A stretch of DNA of 64,000 nucleotides from Aminobacter sp. AP02 (GTDB lineage: Bacteria > Pseudomonadota > Alphaproteobacteria > Rhizobiales > Rhizobiaceae). This document shows positions 28,820 to 37,063 of this stretch, piece by piece (position 1 is the first letter of the stretch; each line of letters starts with the position of its first letter). The notes beneath the pieces are model-generated. The model saw only the letters and a program-made list of their open reading frames with translations. It was not told where the DNA came from and did no database searches. The stretch lies in assembly GCF_003148805.1 (NCBI RefSeq), contig NZ_QGGX01000003.1:248001-312000 (forward strand). The letters are read 5' to 3'. The translations under genes were made by a program, and so were the position numbers.

Positions 28820-28985
28820 TGTTTCCTCTCCCTTGGACGCATTGGACATGCCGGATTCGCGCCAAACGTGCAATCGACGAAAGCTGTCAGCGCGCCCTGG
28901 CCTTGTCTTGGCGCATGGGCGACAGGATATTGTGCCTGCAATCGCTGATGCAACCAGCGTTTTCCGCCAGACCGATAGAAAAACG

Positions 28986-29027
28986 AAAAAGCCGCGCCGA
29001 TCTTGTTTCGATCGGTCGCGGCCTTTT
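28986..29027. terminator. Bidirectional intrinsic terminator
   Basis: A stem GCCGCG-CCGATC against GATCGGTCGCGGC (one bulged base, 28991-29022) has five A on its left and five T on its right; a further T-rich tract follows on the minus strand. Confidence 0.8.
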
Positions 29028-29190
29028 TCATGGAAACTCCGTGAGGCGTCTTTGGCCTTCTCGAGAGTTCGCCTGCCCTGTTCATTTCTGGCGCGCCTCG
29101 CCCGTCCTTCAGACCGTCGCGCTCTTGTTGTTGGAAGCCGCCGTGCGGGCGGCCCCGATCTTCCCCCCGGAAGCAGAACTTTACGTTGGC

Positions 29191-29234
29191 GCATGATCCT
29201 TTCCGAAAATCTAGGTCGATTTTCGGGGTCATGC
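29191..29234. repeat. Palindromic intergenic repeat of the CCGAAAATC type
   Basis: Arms GCATGATCCTTTCCGAAAAT and ATTTTCGGGGTCATGC form an imperfect palindrome reaching to within 2 bp of the Sel1 gene stop codon. The core resembles palindromes that are common between genes in Hyphomicrobiales, from memory. Related hairpins lie at 26141 and 35175. Confidence 0.75.
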
Positions 29235-29236
29235 AC

Positions 29237-29503
29237 TTAGTGCATCGTCATCCATTCGCGCGCTTCGCGCAGCGCCTTGACGAGGTCGAGCTTGGACATC
29301 GAACCCGACAGTTCCGAGCGCAGTTCGGCGGCGCGGGCGGAACCCTTGATCGCGGCGATGTTGAACCATTTGTGGGCGGCAACAACGTCGACTTCGCAAT
29401 CGCGGCCGGTCGCATACATCATGCCCAACTCGAGAAGGATGTCGGCCTGAGCGGTGGAACCCATCGCGCCGAAGCCAGCTTCAAAGATTTCGAAACGTGC
29501 CAT
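29237..29503 (-). CDS. Small Sel1-repeat protein
   Basis: An 88-residue protein with one Sel1-like helical repeat: ADILLELGMMYATGRDCEVD followed by AAHKWFNIAAIKGSARAAEL, matching the family pattern in which LG-MY--G--V--D precedes A--W---AA--G---A. Such repeats mediate protein-protein contacts. ATG 29503 lies after GGGGACAAGAAA. No signal peptide is seen. It is probably a monocistron whose transcript runs to the terminator near 29000. Confidence 0.8.
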   Translation of the reverse strand: MARFEIFEAGFGAMGSTAQADILLELGMMYATGRDCEVDVVAAHKWFNIAAIKGSARAAELRSELSGSMSKLDLVKALREAREWMTMH

Positions 29504-29932
29504 TTTCTTGTCCCCTGCCTGTCTCCTGGGAGCAGCCTCGGCGGTGTCCCGGGAGCTGCTCTTTCGATGCTTTCGAGAATGCCGTGGAGCTTTGAATCCG
29601 CCGTTAAATGGCTTGCTTAACTCGAAGAAAACAAAACTAAAACAAAGGGTAAAGCTTGGAATTCGTTAAGGATAGGAGTCCTTGGGCCGACTGGGATTTG
29701 CAGAAAATGCGATGAAAATTCGCCAGTAGGCGGCTAAGTCTTTGATAACCACGCGACGCATTCACCTTGGGCAAGTCGGTGAACTTCCCGACTTCGAAGG
29801 CGCATTCGCGCATCAAAAAATGCCAGAAGCTTCCCTTGGGGCACCGCTTTCGCTTTCGTGGAAGCTCCATTACGCTTACGTTTGCGTAAACGTCAGGCGC
29901 GGGAGAGCGCCTTTGCATCCGGGAGGATTTCA
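29504..29932. other. Intergenic region (429 bp) between divergent Sel1 and DUF2147 genes
   Basis: It contains promoters for both genes. The centre (about 29590-29720) is AT-rich. Short open frames on either strand lack start signals and similarity. The only clear element is the palindromic box at 29876-29893. Confidence 0.5.
29876..29893. promoter_or_regulatory. Candidate operator TTACGTTTGCGTAAACGT upstream of the DUF2147 gene
   Basis: Arms TTACG and CGTAA surround TTTG. Positions TTACGTT and CGTAAA agree with the perfect palindrome before etfQO at 37064, including the downstream GT. It lies 40 bp before the start codon, a position fit for repression. It resembles the boxes I recall for LiuR-type MerR regulators of leucine catabolism; that link is inference. 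Confidence 0.45.
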
Positions 29933-30277
29933 ATGCTTAGCAAGATGACCGTGGCCGTAGCTGCCACCTTGATGATGGCAGGTGCCGCCTATGCCGATCC
30001 GATCGAAGGCAACTGGAAGACGGAAGCCGGCTCGACCGCGGCGATCGCCTCGTGCGGCGGCAGCTTCTGCATCACGCTGAAGGACGGCAAGCACGCCGGC
30101 AAGAAGATCGGCACCTTCAACGCCGACGGCGGCAGCGCCTATTCGGGCGAGATCACCGACCCGGCAAACGACAAGACTTACGCCGGCAAGGCCAGCCTGG
30201 CCGGCTCCAACCTCAAGATGAAGGGCTGCGTGCTTGGCGGTCTGATCTGCAAGACCCAGAACTGGTCGAAAATCTGA
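29933..30277 (+). CDS. Small secreted DUF2147 protein
   Basis: A 114-residue exported protein. The signal peptide MLSKMTVAVAATLMMAGAAY ends near AYA/DPI. The mature part begins DPIEGNWKTE, contains SCGGSFCITLKDGK, and ends GEITDPANDKTYAGKASLAG, then LKMKGCVLGGLICKTQNW, the DUF2147 (calycin-like) pattern. Family function is unknown. GGGAGGA lies six bases before ATG 29933. The gene is preceded by a palindromic operator-like box also found before etfQO, and followed by a heptamer repeat array starting at the base pair after its stop. Confidence 0.85.
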   Translation: MLSKMTVAVAATLMMAGAAYADPIEGNWKTEAGSTAAIASCGGSFCITLKDGKHAGKKIGTFNADGGSAYSGEITDPANDKTYAGKASLAGSNLKMKGCVLGGLICKTQNWSKI

Positions 30278-30279
30278 GT

Positions 30280-30349
30280 GAATAGCGAATAGCGAATAGC
30301 GAATAGCGAATAGCGAATAGCGAATAGCGAATAGCGAATAGCGAATGGC
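30280..30349. repeat. Heptamer tandem repeat (GAATAGC)x9 plus one variant
   Basis: Nine exact GAATAGC units span 30280-30342, followed by GAATGGC. Inverted copies of the unit (GCTATTCGCTA, CTATTCGC) occur at 30388-30412, so the region can fold into a large hairpin between the convergent DUF2147 and glutathione transferase genes. Copy number is likely to vary by slippage. Confidence 0.9.
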
Positions 30350-30414
30350 CGGCTCACAACGACCTCTGTGGTCAAGAGCCCTCTACTCGCTATTCGCTAC
30401 TTCCTATTCGCTCT

Positions 30415-31137
30415 TTAGGCCCTGGCCTTCTGGCCGAACAGCACCTTCTGGGCTTCCTTGTCGTCGGCGAGGTTGCGCCTGTGGTCTTCGCCGACGGCCA
30501 TGCCGCGGATGACCGCCGGGCGGGCGGTGAGCGTTTCGAACCAGCGCTTGAGGTGGGGGAAGTCGTCGAGATCCTGTCCCTGGTTCTTGTAGGGCTTGAT
30601 CCAGCCGAGCGAGGCGATGTCAGCGATCGAATAGTCGCCGGCCAGGAACTCGCGATCGGCCAGGCGTTTGTTCATCACACCGTAGAGGCGATTGACCTCA
30701 TTGGTGTAGCGGTCGATGCCATAGGCGATCTTTTCCGGCGCATATTGGCGGAAGTGATGGGCCTGGCCGGCCATCGGCCCCAGGCCGCCGACTTGCCAAA
30801 ACAGCCACTGGTCGACCTCGGCGCGGCCACGCTCGTCGCTGGGATAGAGCTTGCCGAACTTGCGACCAAGATACTGCAGGATCGCTCCGGATTCGAAGAC
30901 CGAGATCGGCGCACCACCCCATTTGCCGTCCGAGGCAGGGCCTTCAGGATCGACGATGGCCGGCATGCGGTTGTTGGGGGCGATCTTGAGGAATGACGGC
31001 TCGAACTGCTCGCCCTTGCCGATATTTACGTATTTGACCGTGTAGGGAACGCCGAGTTCCTCCAACATGATCGAAATCTTCCAGCCGTTCGGCGTGGGCC
31101 AATAATAGAGTTCGATCGGCAATGTCTGGCTGGTCAT
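30415..31137 (-). CDS. Glutathione S-transferase (nu-class / YfcG-like)
   Basis: A 240-residue enzyme. The N-terminal thioredoxin-like domain holds YYWPTPNGWKISIMLEE (about 11-27), in which the T and N of TPNG are the nu-class residues near the glutathione sulfur; ISVFESGAILQYLGRKFG is the gamma-glutamyl binding motif. The all-helical C-terminal domain contains the conserved YSIADIASLGWIKP segment. Nu-class enzymes often act as disulfide-bond reductases. ATG 31137 follows GGAGA. The stop lies just beyond the heptamer repeat region. Confidence 0.92.
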   Translation of the reverse strand: MTSQTLPIELYYWPTPNGWKISIMLEELGVPYTVKYVNIGKGEQFEPSFLKIAPNNRMPAIVDPEGPASDGKWGGAPISVFESGAILQYLGRKFGKLYPSDERGRAEVDQWLFWQVGGLGPMAGQAHHFRQYAPEKIAYGIDRYTNEVNRLYGVMNKRLADREFLAGDYSIADIASLGWIKPYKNQGQDLDDFPHLKRWFETLTARPAVIRGMAVGEDHRRNLADDKEAQKVLFGQKARA

Positions 31138-31310
31138 TCCGCAGTCTCCGTTGATGCGCGATGCTGAGCAGATATGCGCGGCCCGACGAAACACAACCCT
31201 GCGGACGGGCTACAGGCTGTCAATAAATTTGAACCGAAGATGAACGGAGGTCTCAGAACCCGTTCAGTCGCTGGCAGGCATAGTCCGATCAATTGAAGGG
31301 GAAGACACCA

Positions 31311-31439
31311 ATGCTCGCTCGCCGGTTCACCATCGTCTGTCTGCTCAGCGCGCTGTTCGGCATCATGTTCGCCGCCCTGGTCGCCGAGACCAGCAGACCC
31401 GCCCGCTCCTGGGAAATGACATCTTCGAAGACGGACTGA
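31311..31439 (+). CDS. Possible small membrane or secreted peptide (42 residues)
   Basis: ATG 31311, preceded by AGGGGAAG, opens a frame reading MLARRFTIVCLLSALFGIMF and ending SWEMTSSKTD. Two N-terminal arginines and an 18-residue hydrophobic stretch look like a signal peptide or a single membrane anchor. I do not recognise a family. It lies in the 600 bp between a glutathione transferase and amn, with a similar hydrophobic small frame just downstream. Confidence 0.4.
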   Translation: MLARRFTIVCLLSALFGIMFAALVAETSRPARSWEMTSSKTD

Positions 31440-31480
31440 CCAAACCCTCCATTAGAGCCCCAAAAAGCAAAGCCAACGCC

Positions 31481-31675
31481 ATGACCCGCACCGCAACCCC
31501 GATCATCAAGACCCTCCGGCTTCTGCCGCGGGCGATGTTGATCCTGATGGTTCTCGCCGCTCCGGTGCTCGCCGTACCCCAGTTGCGCGGTGACTCGGGC
31601 TCCACCATCGAAGCGCCTGCTGCACGCAATGGCGGCGTCGGCTTCGTCCTGCTGGTCAGCCTGAAGCGCGGTTAA
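31481..31675 (+). CDS. Possible small exported peptide (64 residues)
   Basis: ATG 31481 begins MTRTATPIIKTLRLLPRAML, followed by ILMVLAAPVLAVPQ, a plausible signal peptide with cleavage after VLA. The remaining 30 residues are glycine-rich and end in LKRG. The ribosome binding site is weak. There is no recognisable family; it could be spurious. Confidence 0.3.
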   Translation: MTRTATPIIKTLRLLPRAMLILMVLAAPVLAVPQLRGDSGSTIEAPAARNGGVGFVLLVSLKRG

Positions 31676-31740
31676 CGGGAATTAACAACACGACGACACG
31701 GCCCTCTCGCAGCCGTCATGATTGGTCTCTATAATAGGTC

Positions 31741-33243
31741 ATGGAAAAGCGAATCTATCCTCAGCCCATCGAATCCATTTCTTCGCCGCTGCCGTTTCCG
31801 CGGCAGAGCTTCACCGATGCTGCAGAAGCAGTCGCGGCTTTGCAGAAGCTCTATGAGCGCAATACCGCATTCCTGCGCGATGCCTTTGCATCGCTAGCGG
31901 CCGGCGCCGATACCAATGTGCGGTTTCGCGCGTTTTATCCCGAGGTTGGCGTCACCACGACGTCCTACTCGCAGGTCGATTCCCGCCAGGCCTATGGCCA
32001 CATGCCGACGCCGGGCCATTTCTCGACGACGATCACCCGGCCCGACCTGTTCCAGAGCTACCTGACCGAACAGCTCAAGCTGATCATGCGCAACCATGGC
32101 GGACCGGTGACGGTGTCGGAATCGACGACCCCGATCCCGCTGCATTTCGCCTTCCTCGAAGGCACCCATGTCGACGGTGCCGCCGCCGACCGCATCCAGC
32201 GGCCGATCCGCGACCTGTTCGACGTGCCGGACCTCGACGGCACCGACGATCATATCGCCAACGGCACGTTCGAGATCATGCCCGGCGAATCCCGACCATT
32301 GGCTGTGTTTACGGCCCAGCGCATCGACTATTCGCTGCACCGGCTGGCGCACTACACGGCGACGACGCCGCACCATTTCCAGAACTTCGTCCTGTTCACC
32401 AACTACCAGTTCTACATCGACGAGTTCGTCGTGCTCGCCCGCGACCTGATGGCCAAGGGCGGCGGCGGCTATACGGAATTCGTGGAACCCGGCGGCGTGG
32501 TGACGAAGGCGGGCGACACGGCGCCGTCTGCAGGAACCCCGGCGGCACGGCTGCCGCAAATGCCGGCCTACCATCTGAAGAAACCGGGCCATGCCGGCAT
32601 CACCATGGTCAACATCGGCGTCGGCCCATCCAACGCCAAGACCATCACCGACCACATCGCGGTGCTGAGGCCCCATGCCTGGCTGATGCTCGGCCACTGC
32701 GCCGGCCTGCGCAACACCCAGGCGCTCGGCGACTATGTGCTGGCGCATGCCTATGTGCGCGAGGACCACGTGCTCGACGACGACCTGCCGGTGTGGATCC
32801 CGATCCCGCCTCTGGCCGAAGTGCAGGTGGCGCTGCAGGAGGCGGTCGCCGAGGTTACCGGCCTGTCCGGCTACGACCTCAAGCGCATCATGCGCACGGG
32901 AACCGTTGCGACCATCGACAACCGCAACTGGGAACTGCGCGACCAGCGCGGCCCGGTGCAGCGGCTGTCGCAGTCACGCGCGATCGCGCTCGACATGGAA
33001 TCTGCAACCATTGCCGCCAACGGCTTCCGCTTCCGCGTGCCCTACGGCACGCTGTTGTGCGTATCCGACAAGCCGCTGCATGGCGAACTGAAGCTGCCGG
33101 GCATGGCGACGGAGTTCTACAAGCGGCAGGTGGCCCAGCATCTGACCATCGGCATACGCGCCATGGAAAAGCTCGCCGAAATGCCCAATGAGCGGCTGCA
33201 TTCGCGCAAGCTGCGCAGTTTTGCCGAGACGGCTTTTCAATAA
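31741..33243 (+). CDS. amn: AMP nucleosidase
   Basis: A 500-residue enzyme that hydrolyses AMP to adenine and ribose 5-phosphate, controlling AMP level. The N-terminal domain is of the AMN-specific type (RFRAFYPEVGVTTTS, SYSQVDSRQAYGHMPTPG). The C-terminal nucleoside-phosphorylase-like domain contains GITMVNIGVGPSNAKTITDH, RPHAWLMLGHCAGLR and the catalytic-site DMESATIAANGFRFRVPYGT. Length matches the family of about 480-500 residues. It starts at ATG 31741 with a weak AGG site. It is a monocistron flanked by convergent DUF922. Confidence 0.94.
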   Translation: MEKRIYPQPIESISSPLPFPRQSFTDAAEAVAALQKLYERNTAFLRDAFASLAAGADTNVRFRAFYPEVGVTTTSYSQVDSRQAYGHMPTPGHFSTTITRPDLFQSYLTEQLKLIMRNHGGPVTVSESTTPIPLHFAFLEGTHVDGAAADRIQRPIRDLFDVPDLDGTDDHIANGTFEIMPGESRPLAVFTAQRIDYSLHRLAHYTATTPHHFQNFVLFTNYQFYIDEFVVLARDLMAKGGGGYTEFVEPGGVVTKAGDTAPSAGTPAARLPQMPAYHLKKPGHAGITMVNIGVGPSNAKTITDHIAVLRPHAWLMLGHCAGLRNTQALGDYVLAHAYVREDHVLDDDLPVWIPIPPLAEVQVALQEAVAEVTGLSGYDLKRIMRTGTVATIDNRNWELRDQRGPVQRLSQSRAIALDMESATIAANGFRFRVPYGTLLCVSDKPLHGELKLPGMATEFYKRQVAQHLTIGIRAMEKLAEMPNERLHSRKLRSFAETAFQ

Positions 33244-33306
33244 CGCTGCACTCGTCGCGCTCGCAAACAGCGAACGCGGCTCTCCTTGCGCGCGTCGGTG
33301 CTTGAG

Positions 33307-33909
33307 CTATTGCCCGTTCACGAAACCCAGGATCAGGCGGTGGACGTTGCCGCCATCGCCAAGCTCGACGCGGTCGAAGTCGCGGCTTTTCTCGCGTTGC
33401 GCCAAAGAGGCCTCTGAAAGCGGCTTGATGATCTCCTGCCTGACCTTCTTGCAGTTCGGGTCGCTGGCGGCCGAAACGCCGATGGTGGTCCTTTCGATTG
33501 TCGCGACCATTTCCTTGATCATCTGGCCATGCACCAGCTCGTGGCGCCGGACACCTTCATAAAAGACATCCCAGCGTTTCTGCAGCTCGGCCGGCAGGCG
33601 GCCGGTCGGCTGGGGCAAGGTGTAGGTGATGATGAGCTTGGGCTTGGCTGAGACCAGCGTGCAGGCGCCGCCCTGCGGCTCGTATTTTCGCTGCCAGGTC
33701 AGCTTGAAATTGGTGTGGGCGATGGCACGCCCCATGCCGGCTTTGGGGCCCCGTTCGCCAATCGAGGCATAGAGCTCGGCCGCCGAGCTGCCTGAAATGG
33801 CGTAAGTCTTGACCTGTTCGACAGTCTGGCCTTCGGCGCGGACGGCTGACGGCACGATGGCAAGCACGACCGCACATGCCCGCAGCCAATGATTGGCGGC
33901 TGTTTTCAT
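33307..33909 (-). CDS. Secreted DUF922 protein with zinc-protease-like HELVH motif
   Basis: A 200-residue exported protein. The signal peptide MKTAANHWLRACAVVLAIVP ends near VRA/EGQ. The DUF922 domain includes YAISGSSAAELYASIGERGP and WDVFYEGVRRHELVHGQMIK, in which H123, E124 and H127 form an HExxH zinc site; two cysteines (in GACTLVSAKP and DPNCKKVR) may form a disulfide. The family is annotated as secreted zinc-dependent protease, with substrate unknown. ATG 33909 has GGAG at a proper distance; the frame stays open upstream without a better start. Confidence 0.85.
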   Translation of the reverse strand: MKTAANHWLRACAVVLAIVPSAVRAEGQTVEQVKTYAISGSSAAELYASIGERGPKAGMGRAIAHTNFKLTWQRKYEPQGGACTLVSAKPKLIITYTLPQPTGRLPAELQKRWDVFYEGVRRHELVHGQMIKEMVATIERTTIGVSAASDPNCKKVRQEIIKPLSEASLAQREKSRDFDRVELGDGGNVHRLILGFVNGQ

Positions 33910-34129
33910 TCCATTCTCCGCATGACAGTCGCAGCGAGCGCGAAACACCGGTGCAACACCGGTGAACCGCATTTGTTCGGCCCATCGGTCTCACGGTTCG
34001 CGTCGCATTTCAACCGAGGCTGGCGCCAAGTCTACGCCGATTGGTCATGCCAGGGTCACTTTGCAGCAACCATCGAGGGGCACATAATCGATCATCAATG
34101 GGCCGCAATTCTCGCGACATGAAGCTGAC

Positions 34130-35170
34130 ATGACGACCATGGCTTTTTTCAATTCCGGCAAGATCGCCTGCTTCCTGGCGATGATGCTGCTTTCGCTGCC
34201 GCTAGTGGCGGGTTTTTTCGGCACCTGGCATCCGGCATTCGATTCGTTCGCTCATTTCCGGGTGCACCTGGCCGTCCTAATGATGCTGGCGGCGGTACCG
34301 CTGCTGTTTTCGTCGCTTCGCTGGCAGGCGATTGCCGCATTGGCATTTGGCGCGGCAGCACTTTCGACAACCTCAAGCGCGCTTCCCCTGCCAGGCCTCG
34401 GACCAGTCCACGCTGCGTTTCAGCCACGTACCGACGACAGGCCGGCCTACAAGATGCTGCAGATGAACCTGCGCTTCGACAACGCCTACCCCGAAAAGGT
34501 GCTGTCGCTTGTCGGTCGGATGCAGCCTGACGTGATCGCCTTCGAAGAAGTGTCGGACATGTGGGCGGGCAAGCTGCAACCGCTGTTCATGCGCTATCCG
34601 TACCGCATGCTGTGCCGTTATCCGAACCGCATGTTCGGGGTTGCGCTCCTGTCGCGCCGGCCTTTTGCGGAGGGTACCCAGCCACAGTGCTTCGGCAATG
34701 GTGCGCTGGCCATCGCCAAGGTCGATTTCGGCGGACGGACGGCAGACGTTGCGGCCCTCCACCTCGGCTGGCCATGGCCCTTCGAGCAGTCGAGGCTGGT
34801 AACCCGGCTCAGCAGCCCCCTTGGCTCGATGGGTGAAAACGCATTGCTGGGCGGCGATTTCAACGCCACGCCCTGGAGCGCCACGGTTTCGAGGGTTGCC
34901 GAGGCAGGAGGGCTCACGCTGATGCCGGCCGCCGGGCGCACCTGGCTGACCTTCTCCCTGCCCGAGTTCATGCGCTTTGCCGGGCTGACCATCGACCACG
35001 TCTTGGCCAAGGGCGACGTCGTGGTGCATTCGGTGACCATGGGCGAGGACGCCGGCTCCGATCACAGGCCGCTGCTGGTGGAATTCTCGTTCAGCGACGC
35101 GCATGTACCCGCCGAAGAGGCCGAAACCGAAACGGTGTCTTCGCAGGCTGGAACAACGCCCCGCGGATAA
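34130..35170 (+). CDS. Endonuclease/exonuclease/phosphatase family protein with membrane N-terminus
   Basis: A 346-residue protein with two or three hydrophobic segments in the first 90 residues (FLAMMLLSLPLVAGFF; LAVLMMLAAVPLLF), then an EEP-fold domain facing the periplasm or cytoplasm. Domain motifs: LQMNLRFDN, DVIAFEEVS (metal-binding Glu), HLGWPWP, GGDFNATPWS and the terminal SDHRPLLVEF with its catalytic Asp-His. Members hydrolyse phosphodiesters in nucleic acids, lipids or inositides, and the substrate here is unknown. The start is ATG 34130 or 34139. A terminator follows five bases after the stop. Confidence 0.87.
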   Translation: MTTMAFFNSGKIACFLAMMLLSLPLVAGFFGTWHPAFDSFAHFRVHLAVLMMLAAVPLLFSSLRWQAIAALAFGAAALSTTSSALPLPGLGPVHAAFQPRTDDRPAYKMLQMNLRFDNAYPEKVLSLVGRMQPDVIAFEEVSDMWAGKLQPLFMRYPYRMLCRYPNRMFGVALLSRRPFAEGTQPQCFGNGALAIAKVDFGGRTADVAALHLGWPWPFEQSRLVTRLSSPLGSMGENALLGGDFNATPWSATVSRVAEAGGLTLMPAAGRTWLTFSLPEFMRFAGLTIDHVLAKGDVVVHSVTMGEDAGSDHRPLLVEFSFSDAHVPAEEAETETVSSQAGTTPRG

Positions 35171-35174
35171 GCAA

Positions 35175-35219
35175 GCGGCCCGAAAATCGTGACGATTTCC
35201 GGGCCGCTGCAATTTTCAG
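35175..35219. terminator. Terminator between the EEP protein and etfQO genes
   Basis: A 15-bp stem GCGGCCCGAAAATCG/CGATTTCCGGGCCGC (35175-35207) with one mismatch and a loop of three is followed by TGCAATTTTC. It serves convergent genes and has the CCGAAAATC core of the other repeats. Confidence 0.75.
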
Positions 35220-35237
35220 AGCGCAAACCCCGCGCGA

Positions 35238-36920
35238 TCACATGTTCGGGTAGACCGGCCCCTCGCCGCCCTGCGGCGGCACCCAGTTGATGTTCTGGTT
35301 GGGGTCCTTGATGTCGCAAGTTTTGCAGTGGACGCAGTTCTGCGCGTTGATGACGAACTTGGCGTCGGCATGGCCGGGCTCGCCGGCGATCGAATTGCCG
35401 TCGGCATCGACCCATTCATAGACGCCTGCCGGGCAGTAACGGCTCGAAGGTCCGGCGAAGATTTCGTATTCCGAACGCTTCTGCAGCTCCATGTCCTTGA
35501 CCTGGAGGTGGACCGGCTGGTCCTCCTCATGGTTGGTGTTGGACAAGAACACCGACGACAGGCGGTCGAAGGTCAAGACGCCGTCGGGCTTGGGATAGTC
35601 GATCTTCTTGTGCTTCGAAGCCGGCTCGAGCGATTGGGCGTCCGATTTGCCATGCTTGAGCGTGCCGAAGGGCGAAACGCCGAACAGCGTGTTGAGCCAC
35701 ATGTCGAGCCCGCCGAGGCCGACGCCCAAAATGGTGCCGAAGCGCGACCACAAAGGCTTGACGTTGCGGACCTTCTTCAGGTCCTTGCCGATGTCGGTCG
35801 CCCGCCAGGCGGCCTCGTATGAGGCGAGCTCGTCATTGGCGCGACCGGCAGCGATGGCATCCGCGACGTGTTCGGCGGCCAGCATGCCTGACAGCACGGC
35901 GTTGTGCGAACCCTTGATGCGCGGAACGTTGACCAGGCCGGCCGAGCAGCCCATCAGCACGCCACCAGGGAAAGACAGTTTCGGCACCGACTGGTAGCCG
36001 CCCTCGGTGATGGCGCGCGCGCCGTAGGACAGCCGCTTGGCGCCGTCGAAGGTGTGGCGGATCGCCGGGTGCGTCTTGAAGCGCTGGAATTCCTCGAAGG
36101 GCGACAGATAGGGGTTCTTGTAGTTGAGGTGAACGACGAAGCCGACCGCAACCATGTTGTCTTCGAGGTGGTAGAGGAACGAGCCGCCGCCGGTCTTGAA
36201 GTCGAGCGGCCAGCCGAAGGAATGCTGGACCAGACCCGGCTTGTGATGCTCGGGCGCGACCTGCCACAGTTCCTTGAGGCCGATGCCAAATTTTTGCGGC
36301 TCCTTGCCGGCGCCAAGGTCGTATTTGGCGATCAGCTGCTTGGCGAGCGAGCCGCGCGCGCCCTCGCCGATCAGCACGTACTTGCCCATCAGCGCCATGC
36401 CAGGCGCGAAGGATGGGCCGTGCGAGCCATCGCGCTCGACGCCCATGTCGCCGGTCACGACGCCGGTGACGGCACCTTCGTCATTGTAGAGCAGGCCGGC
36501 GGCGGCAAAGCCGGGATAGATCTCGACGCCGAGCGCTTCGGCCTTGGTGGCCAGCCAGCGGCAGACATTGCCGAGCGACACGATGTAGTTGCCGTGGTTG
36601 CTCATCAAAGGCGGCATGGCGAAATTGGGCAGCTTGACCGAGCCGGCGGGTCCCAGCACGAGGAAATGGTCGTCGGTGACCGGCGTCTTGAACGGATGGT
36701 CGGCATCCTCGCGCCAGTCGGGCAAAAGCCGGTCGATACCGATCGGATCGACGACGGCACCCGACAGGATATGCGCACCGACCTCGCCGCCCTTTTCGAG
36801 CACGACGACCGAAAGCTCGGGATTGACCTGCTTGAGCCGGATCGCCGCTGCCAAGCCCGCCGGCCCTGCGCCAACGATGACAACGTCGAATTCCATGCTC
36901 TCGCGTTCGATATCGCTCAT
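35238..36920 (-). CDS. etfQO: Electron transfer flavoprotein-ubiquinone oxidoreductase
   Basis: A 560-residue inner-membrane flavo-iron-sulfur protein that passes electrons from ETF to ubiquinone, serving acyl-CoA dehydrogenases such as the isovaleryl-CoA dehydrogenase encoded at 19.5 kb. The FAD-binding start EFDVVIVGAGPAGLAAAIRL is at about 9-28, with GEGARGSLAKQLI and the ubiquinone-site region in the middle. The C-terminal [4Fe-4S] motif NCVHCKTCDIKDPNQNI is complete. ATG 36920 (MSDIERESMEFD) follows GGAGGG. A 14-bp perfect palindrome lies 144 bp upstream. The neighbouring divergent gene encodes a secreted protein of unknown function. Confidence 0.95.
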   Translation of the reverse strand: MSDIERESMEFDVVIVGAGPAGLAAAIRLKQVNPELSVVVLEKGGEVGAHILSGAVVDPIGIDRLLPDWREDADHPFKTPVTDDHFLVLGPAGSVKLPNFAMPPLMSNHGNYIVSLGNVCRWLATKAEALGVEIYPGFAAAGLLYNDEGAVTGVVTGDMGVERDGSHGPSFAPGMALMGKYVLIGEGARGSLAKQLIAKYDLGAGKEPQKFGIGLKELWQVAPEHHKPGLVQHSFGWPLDFKTGGGSFLYHLEDNMVAVGFVVHLNYKNPYLSPFEEFQRFKTHPAIRHTFDGAKRLSYGARAITEGGYQSVPKLSFPGGVLMGCSAGLVNVPRIKGSHNAVLSGMLAAEHVADAIAAGRANDELASYEAAWRATDIGKDLKKVRNVKPLWSRFGTILGVGLGGLDMWLNTLFGVSPFGTLKHGKSDAQSLEPASKHKKIDYPKPDGVLTFDRLSSVFLSNTNHEEDQPVHLQVKDMELQKRSEYEIFAGPSSRYCPAGVYEWVDADGNSIAGEPGHADAKFVINAQNCVHCKTCDIKDPNQNINWVPPQGGEGPVYPNM

Positions 36921-37063
36921 CAATCCCTCCGCGTGGCTAGCCCTGTCCCAAGGGCAATCTGTAGCTAAGCGCTGCATAGCGCATCGTTGGCAAACGTCAA
37001 ACCGGACCGATCCGCACATCGGCTGTTTGGTCTAGTGACGCCCCTCCATGAGGATAAAATATC

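Larger units (their letters stand above)
28820..29236. other. Intergenic region (417 bp) with terminator and repeat, no gene
   Basis: The part next to 28820 is the promoter region of the binding-protein gene. A strong two-way terminator lies at 28986-29027 and a palindromic repeat at 29191-29234. The stretch 29030-29190 shows no believable reading frame; on the minus strand it would be the 3' untranslated region of the Sel1 gene or a small RNA ending at the terminator. Confidence 0.5.

Noticed and set aside
29637-29933. 98-codon minus-strand frame before the DUF2147 gene
   Set aside because: Lies in the AT-rich promoter region, lacks a ribosome site and overlaps the operator-like box.
30280-30412. 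CRISPR array
   Set aside because: Units are 7 bp direct repeats with no spacers; no cas genes in the window.
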